Below, in pieces: positions 22,962-30,978 of a stretch of 33,068 bases of DNA. Origin of the DNA: Clostridiales bacterium. GTDB lineage: Bacteria > Bacillota > Clostridia > Oscillospirales > CAG-272. The stretch is taken from contig JAJQCT010000006.1 of assembly GCA_021202555.1 (NCBI GenBank), positions 1-33,068 on the forward strand, in the 5' to 3' direction. The notes below the pieces were generated by a model, which saw only the letters and a program-made list of their open reading frames with translations, ran no database searches and had not been told where the DNA came from. Made by a program: the position numbers and the translations under genes. The stretch's first letter is position 1. The number at the start of each line of letters is the position of its first letter.

Positions 22962-24545
22962 TTACGCCTTTTCTGCCTCGTAATCTTCCCAGCTGTCGGC
23001 TGACGACGCGCCAGAGGTGTCAACCGATGTGCTGTAGCTCTCAACGGTAATCGTGTATTCGCTTGTCCCCTCGACATAAACAGTGCCGTCGGTGCCAACG
23101 ACGCTTACAGTGTTCCCGTCCTCATCGACAATCGTGCCGGCGCACTGAAGGGTCGTAAGCGTGCTGTCTGCTGTCACAACCCATGTGCTGTCCGCATCGA
23201 TATAAAGCGCCGCGTATCCGCTGCCGCCTTTTCCCGCGTCTGATTCGTCATTTATAAACGCACCCGTAAGCGTGCTTCCGTCAAGCATATAAAAGTCAAG
23301 CTCGCTTATGCTGTCCCATATAACATCTCCTGTCATCTCCTGAGAGATTGCCGTAAACGTGCAGTCAGCTCCGTTTGATCCCGAGCTTCCCCATCCTCGT
23401 TCATTGCTGTTGCCCGTGCATTTGAGGAAAAATTCGCAGTCGTCGGCGTATGTAATGTCAACGCCCGAAATAATGAAGGTCGATTCGGTATTTGTCGTGT
23501 AGAAAATGCCGCCGTTTCCTGATGTCAGACTGCCTCCTATCATTTCAAACGTAGAATTTCCGACATCGGAATCTCCCGACATACTTTGATAAAGAATAAC
23601 CGTCCATGTGCAGTCATTCTGCGAAAGGTCCTGCATATTCCCCGAGAGGTCACAGTCAAAGAGACGAATTGTGTTGAGTCCCTCAATGCAGATTGCCTCG
23701 GACGCATTCGCCGTCAGCGTCGCTCCGTGAACCGTGATGTCAGCCGTACTGTATATGGCAGGCGATCCCGTCCCGTTTGAAATGTACGTGCCGCCGTCAA
23801 CTACCATAGTACCGCTGCCTCTGTCTGAACGAATCGCTGCCGAGGATTCGCCCTCTGTCTCAACATACAGGTTCCATGCGTAAAGCGTGCCGCCGCCCGC
23901 TACGTGGATTCCGCCCGACGTGTCCTGCGCGGTCGTTATCGTCGTGTCGTAAACATAAGCCACGCCGTCACCGTAAGCGAAAACTCCCGCGCCTCCCGCC
24001 GCATCCGTTTCAATCGTGCTGTCGGAAATTATAAGCGTTCCGTCAATCACAAGCGCGGCGGCACCTACTCCGTAAAAGCTCGAATTATCACCGCCCGTGC
24101 TGTCGTCGGAATCTCTTACGACCGAAATCGAATCAAGCGTGACTGTCGCACCCTCCGCAACGAGTATCGCATTTTCGTCCGCTCCCGTCGAGATGAAAAT
24201 TGCGTTGCTTGTGCCACCGTCCTCGGTATAGGCGTAAGCGGCGGAATACCCATCGACCTCAGTATTCTGAAGTGCATCATCGTCGCCGACACTGCTTTCA
24301 ACAGCTTCGGTTTCCGATGCAGTATCATCTGCCGTAGTGTCGTCAGTATCGTCAGATACTGTGTCGTCAGATACTGTGTCGGCTTCGGTTTCCGTCTCCG
24401 CACCGGTCTCGGCGTCGGAAGACATAGCCGTCGTCGTTTCCGTATCTGTGTCGGTTGTTTCTCCGTCGCCTCCGCCGCATCCCGCAAGCGCTAAAACGAG
24501 CGATACCGCGACAAGTGCGCACATAAATCTTCGAATAAAAGACAT
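22962..24545 (-). CDS. Predicted beta-helix surface lipoprotein
   Basis: This is a 527-residue predicted lipoprotein. ATG at 24543-24545 follows GGAGGATTTCAAA. The signal peptide MSFIRRFMCALVAVSLVLAL ends in lipobox LAGC with Cys23. A very acidic Asp/Thr/Glu linker of about 80 residues follows. The rest is repetitive and rich in Gly, Thr, Ser and Asp. Short strands such as GATVTLDSISV, DGTLIISDSTIET and GGTLYAWNLYVET are spaced about 20-25 residues apart, the pattern of a right-handed parallel beta-helix (pectate-lyase-like or polymorphic adhesin-like). No polysaccharide-lyase catalytic residues can be assigned. Binding or adhesion is a guess. A 28-codon upstream extension is rejected because it precedes the ribosome binding site. 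It ends at the hairpin at 22891-22923. Confidence 0.8.
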   Translation of the reverse strand: MSFIRRFMCALVAVSLVLALAGCGGGDGETTDTDTETTTAMSSDAETGAETETEADTVSDDTVSDDTDDTTADDTASETEAVESSVGDDDALQNTEVDGYSAAYAYTEDGGTSNAIFISTGADENAILVAEGATVTLDSISVVRDSDDSTGGDNSSFYGVGAAALVIDGTLIISDSTIETDAAGGAGVFAYGDGVAYVYDTTITTAQDTSGGIHVAGGGTLYAWNLYVETEGESSAAIRSDRGSGTMVVDGGTYISNGTGSPAIYSTADITVHGATLTANASEAICIEGLNTIRLFDCDLSGNMQDLSQNDCTWTVILYQSMSGDSDVGNSTFEMIGGSLTSGNGGIFYTTNTESTFIISGVDITYADDCEFFLKCTGNSNERGWGSSGSNGADCTFTAISQEMTGDVIWDSISELDFYMLDGSTLTGAFINDESDAGKGGSGYAALYIDADSTWVVTADSTLTTLQCAGTIVDEDGNTVSVVGTDGTVYVEGTSEYTITVESYSTSVDTSGASSADSWEDYEAEKA

Positions 24546-24627
24546 TTTGAAATCCTCCGCTTTTCTGAAAAATTTTTGCGTTCGGCAATGCCCCTCTCTG
24601 ACCAAGGCTTTCTCCTCTCGCATATGC

Positions 24628-24636
24628 ATTATAGCA
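24628..24636 (-). promoter_or_regulatory. Extended -10 promoter of the lipoprotein gene
   Basis: On the minus strand TGCTATAAT forms an extended -10 element (TATAAT at 24628-24633). No good -35 is visible. This would give a leader of about 75 bases before the ATG at 24545. An AT-rich imperfect inverted repeat (CGATT...AATCG, 24639-24664) lies directly upstream. Confidence 0.5.
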
Positions 24637-24753
24637 TTCGATTATAAAATATAAATTAAAATCGAATTGCTTGCGGTGTTTTTCAGCGAATATTCAGAAA
24701 AACATGACTATATTCACGCAGGATTCAAACAGACTTTGAAATACATTCAAGCA

Positions 24754-24788
24754 AATACTCCCTTGTCCGAAACGGACAAGGGAGTATT
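24754..24788 (-). terminator. Terminator downstream of the MoxR-DUF58-transglutaminase operon
   Basis: A perfect 16-bp stem (24754-24769 with 24773-24788, arm AATACTCCCTTGTCCG) closes a 3-base loop. It lies 58 bp after the transglutaminase stop. The T-tract is short, so termination may be incomplete. A separate 16-bp palindrome (GCAGACAATTGTCTGC, 24813-24828) precedes it. The 300-bp gap 24546-24845 holds no gene. Confidence 0.65.
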
Positions 24789-24845
24789 GAAATTCCGATA
24801 TGCGCATTGTCGGCAGACAATTGTCTGCTGCAGCCTCTTTTATTC

Positions 24846-27800
24846 TCATACAGCGCGGCGGACATATCGGAACACGAATCTGTTCTTCACGCCGAGTCCT
24901 CTGTAGACAGATTCTGTCAGGTCGCCGTAATATTCAGCAAGGAACGCGACCTCGCGCCGTGACATTCCGTAACCAAACTGTCCCTTCGCGATATATCCGA
25001 GAATTTCCGTCGGAGTTCGCTTTGACACGCTGCCGAGGCGCTCCGTGACGCGCGCGGCATATTCCTCCGAAAGCTCCCCCGTCTCGGGTTCAAGCCCCAA
25101 AAGCGCGTAAAGCTCAAAGACCGCGTGTGACATTTCATCGGCGTATTCACTCGCCTCTTTGTCCGTCAGCGGAATATCAAGGTCAGACGCTCTTTCTATC
25201 ATCTTCTCACGCATTCTCACCTTTGCGCGCGATTTATGAAGCGAGAGTATAACGTGTACCGTCAGTATAATCAGCAAAACGGCAGCAGACGCCGCGAGAA
25301 TCACAGCAGCGATGAAGAGCGGGGATATTCCCTCCTCCGTTCCGACGTCAATATTGTCAATATCAATTACGTCGTCGCCTTCATCAGGCGTTATATAGTT
25401 AATGTTTGCCTCCGTCTTGTTGTCGTCCGTGTCACTTGTGCCGCTCGAGCTTCCGTCAGCCCCATACATTCCTTCAAGATATGGCTGCGTCACCTCGTAC
25501 TGCATCCATCCCATATAATCGTAATACACCTCAACCCATGCGTGGGCATCGCTGTCAAGCACGCCGCACGAGTATCGCACAATCGCTTCATTGTCCTTTG
25601 AGGTCGAAAAATCTGATGCGAGGAATCCCTCGCAGTAACGTGCGGGAATGCCTATTGAGCGAAGCATCATCGTGACCGCCGACGCGTACTGTACGCAGTA
25701 GCCCGTCTTTGATACGGTGAGAAAATCGAGTATCGCCGAAAGCGTCTCCTCTTCCTCATCGTCCTCTCCAAGTCCCGGCTGCGCGCCAATCAGATCCTCT
25801 TCCGCATCCTCCTGCGTTTCCTCGGTTTCTTCCTCGGTTTCAACCGCGGTTTCTTCCGCGGTTGAAACCGTTTCGTCCGTTTCAGGCTCAGTTATGCTGT
25901 ATTCGATATTTTCCGAAAGATAATCGACAAGCGCCATCACGATTTCATAATAGTATTCGTCCATGCCGTAAGCCGTGCCGACTGAATCAAGCGCCGAAAG
26001 CACCTCTTCCGATACGCCGCCATCCTCAAGAATCGACACCGTAAGCTCGTAAATTTCCGCGTTGTCGTCCTCGTCAGTCTCCGTGTAAACCTCGTCAACA
26101 TATTCACTGTAGCTCCGTTCAAGCTCATAGCTTTCGATAAGAGCCTTTCTTTCGGCGCTCGTCATTTCGAGCAGATACCTTCTCAGAAGCGAATCCCCGC
26201 CGTAGGTAATGCCGTCCGCTTCAAGCGCCGCTTCATACGCGGCGACGTAATCCTCCTCTCCTATATGATCGTCAGCCTCGCCAGACATGATAAGTTCCAT
26301 CGTGTACGAATAATAGTAAAGCTCATCCGCTATCATATCGTCAAGACCTGTATAAAGCATTGTCGTCACAAGCGAAACCGTCGAATACTGCGTATCCTCG
26401 AAGAAATATTTCGACGTCCAGATGCCTTCATAATACTTTGAATAGTAAAGGTGCGACGACGAGGTGGACTGATACTGCAAAAGCCCGTATGACGGAAGCG
26501 CGGTCGACGGCAAATAAAGCAATACGCCGTTTCCAAGCTCGCGCGTGACGTTAACCCTCTCCGTGATAAATCCGTATTTGACGTTCGCCTTGTAGCCCGC
26601 GTAGTCGGACATGGAGTTATAATTCGGGTATACCGCGTCATAAAAGGCTTCGGTTATCATCTCGGGGGTGAAATCACTGCCAAAAAGCGCTCTGTACTCC
26701 GTAACATCCGAAAGCGTCGCGGAGTACCACATATCATCGTCGTACAGCGTCGCCACCCATGTGCGCAGATAAACGGGAGTATCATATGGCACCTCGACTG
26801 TTGCTATCAGGACATCGTTGTATTTCGGATAATCGATAGCTATCGAATGAGCACCCGCAGAGCCGTCCTTATCAATGTTTCCGACATCGTTCAGGTCAAG
26901 CTCGTCTCCCATGAGAAACGCCGTCACGTATGTGCGGGAGGTTTCCATAAACTCACTGATATACGGTATTCCGTCCTGATATGTTTCGACGACGCTCGCG
27001 GGAATCAAAATCGCCAGCATCAGAACGACAAATACCGCAAGCGCCGCGGGTCCCCCGAGAGCGGCGTTCAAAAGACGCTCTTTTGCCGACAGCCTGAGCC
27101 TTTGCTTTTTGTTCTGCTCCTTAATCTCCGCCTTCAGCGCCTTTTTCGCAGCCTTTTTTTCGGTCGCCTCCGATTTTTTGCGTTTTTTTCGCTCGCTCGG
27201 GGTTTCAAGCGTCAGCGCGGCTTCAATATTCGTGTCCTTGCCGTGCCTTTTTGCGCGCTTCATGGCACGCCGTGCGGCTTTTGCCTCGGCTCTTTCCGCA
27301 TGAAGCTCTCTTTTTTTCTTTTTTTCCGAGCCGGCATTCCCTGAAGCGAGTGATTCAAACGCCTTGACGCTCGCCTCGCGGTCCTTTGCCTCTGCCGCAG
27401 CGGTAAACGACGTATCCTTGATGTCGGTTATAATCAGCTTTCTTTTCGCGGGCTTGGTGTAAAGCCTGTCGGACATATAAAGCACTATCACCGCCGCGAG
27501 AGCAGCCGAGAGAATCGCTGTTCCCCAATTGTCGCGCATTACATTGTACGCGAAAAGCGGAACGGTGAAAACGGCACCCAGAACCAAAATATAAACGATA
27601 TGAACGCGCCTTATCATCGCGGGAACGAATAAAATCGCAAGCAGGAGCGTGAAAAGCGCGACAGCCGTTCCCATAAGCTCGGATTCGATATATCCGCCGT
27701 AATCAGACGACAGCGAGTATGCCTGTATTCCCGCAAGACCCGCGAATGAAATTCTGTCGATAACGGCGTTTACGAAAATACGGATGGCAGCCCACACGTA

Positions 27801-28166
27801 GTCGATTACATTGACGGACTTCATCGCAAGCCAAGCGAAAACTCCGCCGACAAGCGCTATCGTGCCGCCGACGGCAAAATACCCGTTTATAAATATTGCC
27901 GATATTACGGAGCTGAAAATCAGCGCAGACAAAAGAAGCGTTGAAAACGGAACAATTTCGCTCACTATCACCATCGAATCGGTAAAGAAAAGCGAAAGTC
28001 CCGTAATCGCCGCCGTTATGACAAGCACGCGGCATATAAACCCGAGCGTCATCGAAAGCGTCGTTTTCTCCTGATTTTCGGGCAGGCAGCACATTCGTGT
28101 CACCGCACCGATTCCCGCCTGTGATTTTTTTGTTTTGCTCTTTTTTTCGTTTACCGTACCGTCCAC
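24846..28166 (-). CDS. Membrane transglutaminase-like protein of a MoxR/DUF58 operon
   Basis: This 1106-residue membrane protein starts at GTG 28166, behind GGGGGA. About six N-terminal helices (35-245) are followed by a cytoplasmic lysine-rich segment (about 250-365), another helix (about 370-392), a large extracytoplasmic region, a final helix (about 985-1005) and a cytoplasmic tail of about 100 residues resembling DUF4129-type tails. The transglutaminase core lies at about 800-900. The Cys is in KTGYCVQYASA (Cys824) and the His is in DAHAWVEVYY (His875). The third triad position, normally Asp, is Glu891 (MQYEVTQ). An acidic Glu/Thr insertion (about 760-790) precedes the core. In related operons such proteins may process or cross-link envelope peptides; the substrate is unknown. 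It is the third gene after MoxR and DUF58, 19 bp behind the latter. Confidence 0.87.
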   Translation of the reverse strand: MDGTVNEKKSKTKKSQAGIGAVTRMCCLPENQEKTTLSMTLGFICRVLVITAAITGLSLFFTDSMVIVSEIVPFSTLLLSALIFSSVISAIFINGYFAVGGTIALVGGVFAWLAMKSVNVIDYVWAAIRIFVNAVIDRISFAGLAGIQAYSLSSDYGGYIESELMGTAVALFTLLLAILFVPAMIRRVHIVYILVLGAVFTVPLFAYNVMRDNWGTAILSAALAAVIVLYMSDRLYTKPAKRKLIITDIKDTSFTAAAEAKDREASVKAFESLASGNAGSEKKKKRELHAERAEAKAARRAMKRAKRHGKDTNIEAALTLETPSERKKRKKSEATEKKAAKKALKAEIKEQNKKQRLRLSAKERLLNAALGGPAALAVFVVLMLAILIPASVVETYQDGIPYISEFMETSRTYVTAFLMGDELDLNDVGNIDKDGSAGAHSIAIDYPKYNDVLIATVEVPYDTPVYLRTWVATLYDDDMWYSATLSDVTEYRALFGSDFTPEMITEAFYDAVYPNYNSMSDYAGYKANVKYGFITERVNVTRELGNGVLLYLPSTALPSYGLLQYQSTSSSHLYYSKYYEGIWTSKYFFEDTQYSTVSLVTTMLYTGLDDMIADELYYYSYTMELIMSGEADDHIGEEDYVAAYEAALEADGITYGGDSLLRRYLLEMTSAERKALIESYELERSYSEYVDEVYTETDEDDNAEIYELTVSILEDGGVSEEVLSALDSVGTAYGMDEYYYEIVMALVDYLSENIEYSITEPETDETVSTAEETAVETEEETEETQEDAEEDLIGAQPGLGEDDEEEETLSAILDFLTVSKTGYCVQYASAVTMMLRSIGIPARYCEGFLASDFSTSKDNEAIVRYSCGVLDSDAHAWVEVYYDYMGWMQYEVTQPYLEGMYGADGSSSGTSDTDDNKTEANINYITPDEGDDVIDIDNIDVGTEEGISPLFIAAVILAASAAVLLIILTVHVILSLHKSRAKVRMREKMIERASDLDIPLTDKEASEYADEMSHAVFELYALLGLEPETGELSEEYAARVTERLGSVSKRTPTEILGYIAKGQFGYGMSRREVAFLAEYYGDLTESVYRGLGVKNRFVFRYVRRAV

Positions 28167-28185
28167 ATCGTCCCCCGTATCTCGT

Positions 28186-29796
28186 CTATGAGGAAATTTC
28201 GGTTTCCTTCAATATGATTTTATTTTCCGCGAATCTCTCGCGGCAGACGTCGATATACTCGCGTCTTAGCTCCGGATTCACATATCTTTCAATCGGGCTG
28301 TATAGGATTACCTCCGTCGTGTCCGCGCCCATCCTGTTCGCCGCATCCGCGAACTCCTGCACCGTTTCAAGTCCCGCGTCCGACGTCACAAATCGAAATG
28401 TCGGATTCTGCACGTCCTCGATTAGGTCGGGAAGCCGTGTCACGCAATTTGAGTGCGGAGCAAAGGGTGCCGTCGCAAATCGCTTGAAAACAAGCTCAAA
28501 ATCGGTGTATGTCTTCATTTTATACGACGAAAATCCCGCATCAACGCGGCCGTCAAACCACATGAGCGTCACCGTGTTGTTCGCTTCGATTTCCTGCATC
28601 ACGATTGAAATCGCAATCTCCGACACGCCGTCGGCGCAAAGATAATCCATATCGTATGCGTATCTCGGCAGAATATCGTTCGCATGAGCGAATCGCTCCG
28701 TATAATCCTCCAAAGTCTCCCCGTAAACGCGGCTCGCCTTCACGCCGTCCGCAGCCGCGGCAGCCATCTCATTCTCTGCTGCGTTTTCGATTTCCTCGGC
28801 AGCGTCCGCGGCAGCCTCATCCTTCAGCTCATGGCGCAGCTTTTCGAGCGCCGCCGCAGCCTCTGCGCGGTCGGACGACATTCTCGCCGCCTCCTCCATG
28901 AAGCCCTCAGCGTTCTGAAGCGTAAGCGCCGATTTTTTCTCAAGCTTCAGCCTGACCGGGCGCTTTTTCTTCTGCTTTTTCGGCTTATTTTCGGATTTTT
29001 GCTTTTTTCTGCCCGACACGTCATCGTCCGGGTAAATCGACGCAAAATCGCAGAACACATAGACGTTTTTTCCAGAATTTGGTCTGTACTCGTTCACCAT
29101 AAGCTCCTCATGCTTCGACGAGAGCTTCCAGTGAATGTGCTTGAGCGAATCCCCGGGGAGATAATCGCGTATGTTGCTCGCCTCGCTCGATTCGATTCCC
29201 GTTATAATGCTGCTGTCCGTCGTCAGATCCGACGGCGCGTAGGGAGGCTTTTCGGTCGGCTGATTCTTCCTTGGCAGCACATAAATTTCGTTATACGCAT
29301 CAAGCCGCCGCTTTAGGCAGAAAATCCGCAGCGGGTCGTATACGTATACGGCGCTGACGCCCACGTGGAATTGCCCGCGATAGCGAAAAACTATCGTACT
29401 CTCAAATTTGTATTCTCCCTTCGGCATAAGCGACATAAACACGCCCTGCTCGACGCATCTTATCCCGTCCGCCTCGGGAACGGAAAGACCGACCTCCGCG
29501 AATGGAATCGGAAAAACCGACGTGTTTCTCAGGCGAAAATCATATTTCACGTTTTCAAATTTGACGGCTGTCGTTTCGTCCGCTTCGACAAAGACGTCTA
29601 TTGCCCGATAAGTTATCGACGCGTAAATGAGCATCACAAACGGCATAAGTATCAAAAGCCACAGAAACACGACTGTTATGGGCGAGCGCAATGCCTGCGT
29701 GAAAATCACGCCCGCGATGAGAAAAATCACATAGACGGGAAATCCGCTTCCAAGCGAAAAAGTCCTTCTTTCCTTTCGCTTTTTTTTCGATTTCAT
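28186..29796 (-). CDS. DUF58 domain protein with a charged insertion
   Basis: This 536-residue protein partners a MoxR ATPase. Two N-terminal helices (about 20-65) are followed by a beta-rich region of about 150 residues. The DUF58 signature (NIRDYLPGDSLKHIHWKLSS, 208-227, then NEYRPNSGKNVYVFCD) starts a von Willebrand A-like domain. After residue 256 this domain is interrupted by about 125 residues: a Lys/Arg stretch (263-288), then an Ala/Glu-rich probable coiled coil (297-350). The fold seems to resume near YDMDYLCADGVSEIAISI. Typical family members are about 400 residues, so the insertion explains the extra length. The start overlaps the moxR stop (ATGA at 29793-29796). MoxR-type ATPases are thought to remodel or activate such partners. 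Confidence 0.88.
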   Translation of the reverse strand: MKSKKKRKERRTFSLGSGFPVYVIFLIAGVIFTQALRSPITVVFLWLLILMPFVMLIYASITYRAIDVFVEADETTAVKFENVKYDFRLRNTSVFPIPFAEVGLSVPEADGIRCVEQGVFMSLMPKGEYKFESTIVFRYRGQFHVGVSAVYVYDPLRIFCLKRRLDAYNEIYVLPRKNQPTEKPPYAPSDLTTDSSIITGIESSEASNIRDYLPGDSLKHIHWKLSSKHEELMVNEYRPNSGKNVYVFCDFASIYPDDDVSGRKKQKSENKPKKQKKKRPVRLKLEKKSALTLQNAEGFMEEAARMSSDRAEAAAALEKLRHELKDEAAADAAEEIENAAENEMAAAAADGVKASRVYGETLEDYTERFAHANDILPRYAYDMDYLCADGVSEIAISIVMQEIEANNTVTLMWFDGRVDAGFSSYKMKTYTDFELVFKRFATAPFAPHSNCVTRLPDLIEDVQNPTFRFVTSDAGLETVQEFADAANRMGADTTEVILYSPIERYVNPELRREYIDVCRERFAENKIILKETEISS

Positions 29797-30827
29797 TTCT
29801 TTTTGTCCCGTTCGGAAATGTACGGCACCTCGATATTGCGGCGAAGCTCCGTCAGAATATCTGACGCGGCGACGCGATTGAGCTTAGCCTCCTGCTTCAG
29901 TATGAGTCTGTGCGAGACGACTGGCGCGAAAATCGCGGCGATGTCGTCGGGCAGCACATAATCGCGCCCGCGCGTGAACGCGAACACCTGCGAGAGCCTC
30001 ATAAGCGCAACCGATGCACGGGGACTTGCGCCGAGCGAAATCGATTTATGCGTTCTTGTAGCCTGCACTAAGGTGACGATATATTTATAAACCTTTGTGT
30101 CGATTCTCACCGACCTTACAAGACGGCGAAGCTCGCGGATTTTCTCAATATCCGCGACTGTTTTTACGTCCTCGAGCATATCATGATCGCGGCGCGACAC
30201 GATGATTTCGATTTCCTCCGCAAGCGTCGGGTAGCCTATCGAAAGCCTTATCATAAATCTGTCAAGCTGCGCTTCGGGCAGCGGATATGTTCCGACATAG
30301 CCCGACGGATTCTGCGTCGCGATAACCATAAACGGCTCGGGAATCCTGTATGTCACGCCGTCTACCGTCACCTTGCCCTCCTCCATCGCCTCGAGCAGCG
30401 CCGACTGCGTTTTCGGCGACGCACGGTTGATTTCGTCGGCGAGCAGCAGATTGCACATCACAAGACCGCTTCTCATTTCAAAGGATTCGGTCTTTCTGTT
30501 ATACATATTGAAGCCCGTTATATCCGACGCGGTGACGTCGGGGGTAAACTGTATTCTGTTGAAAGTAAGCCCCGCCGCCTTCGCAAGCGCGGACACAAGC
30601 GTCGTCTTGCCGACGCCCGGAACGTCCTCTATAAGCACATGACCTCCGGCGAGCATCGACGAAATCAAAAGCACGACCTCCGTGTGCTTTCCGACGATGA
30701 CCTTTTCGACCTCCGCCGTCAGCGCCTTGAAAATTTCGTATCCGTCCTCCATCGTCATGCCGATGTTTTCATCCGCCCCGCCGTCCGAGCGAATCATTTC
30801 CTCCTCATAAGTACCGTCTTGCGACAT
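29793..30827 (-). CDS. MoxR family AAA+ ATPase
   Basis: This is a 344-residue AAA+ ATPase of the MoxR group, chaperone-like proteins that act with VWA-domain partners. Walker A is EDVPGVGKTT (about 67-76) and Walker B is LLLADEINRASPKTQSALLEAMEE. Sensor 1 is in ATQNPSGYVGTYPLPEAQLDRFM, a MoxR hallmark. A helical lid domain completes it. ATG at 30825-30827 follows GGAGGGAAATCAG. A start 17 codons upstream precedes that site and is rejected. It is first in an operon with DUF58 (4-bp overlap) and the transglutaminase-like protein, an arrangement known in many bacteria. Two tandem promoters lie upstream. Confidence 0.93.
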   Translation of the reverse strand: MSQDGTYEEEMIRSDGGADENIGMTMEDGYEIFKALTAEVEKVIVGKHTEVVLLISSMLAGGHVLIEDVPGVGKTTLVSALAKAAGLTFNRIQFTPDVTASDITGFNMYNRKTESFEMRSGLVMCNLLLADEINRASPKTQSALLEAMEEGKVTVDGVTYRIPEPFMVIATQNPSGYVGTYPLPEAQLDRFMIRLSIGYPTLAEEIEIIVSRRDHDMLEDVKTVADIEKIRELRRLVRSVRIDTKVYKYIVTLVQATRTHKSISLGASPRASVALMRLSQVFAFTRGRDYVLPDDIAAIFAPVVSHRLILKQEAKLNRVAASDILTELRRNIEVPYISERDKKK

Positions 30828-30906
30828 CTGATTTCCCTCCGAATTTTGTTTTAAGAAAAAGGACGCCGCACCAATCATCGCTCATGTAAAAATTCCATGC
30901 CGCGCC

Positions 30907-30935
30907 CATATAATATTATCTGATATTTTTATCAA
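30907..30935 (-). promoter_or_regulatory. Proximal promoter of the MoxR operon
   Basis: On the minus strand TTGATA (30930-30935), a 17-base spacer and TATATG (30907-30912) form a plausible vegetative promoter 80 bp before the MoxR start codon. Confidence 0.5.
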
Positions 30936-30942
30936 ACCGGTA

Positions 30943-30970
30943 TGTATAATCTGTAATTCTTTTGTGACAA
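30943..30970 (-). promoter_or_regulatory. Distal promoter of the MoxR operon
   Basis: On the minus strand TTGTCA (30965-30970), a 16-base spacer and TATACA (30943-30948) form a second candidate promoter, starting just after the flavoprotein stop codon. No terminator separates the flavoprotein from this point, so read-through could also feed the operon. Confidence 0.5.
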
Positions 30971-30978
30971 ACGCCAAT

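Noticed and set aside
24813-24828. 16-bp palindrome GCAGACAATTGTCTGC considered as a separate regulatory site
   Set aside because: It lies between the transglutaminase stop and its terminator, far from any promoter, and has no second copy in the window.
26847-27344. 165-codon open frame on the plus strand inside the transglutaminase gene
   Set aside because: It lies opposite the Lys-rich and membrane parts of a real gene and shows no start signal or recognisable domain.
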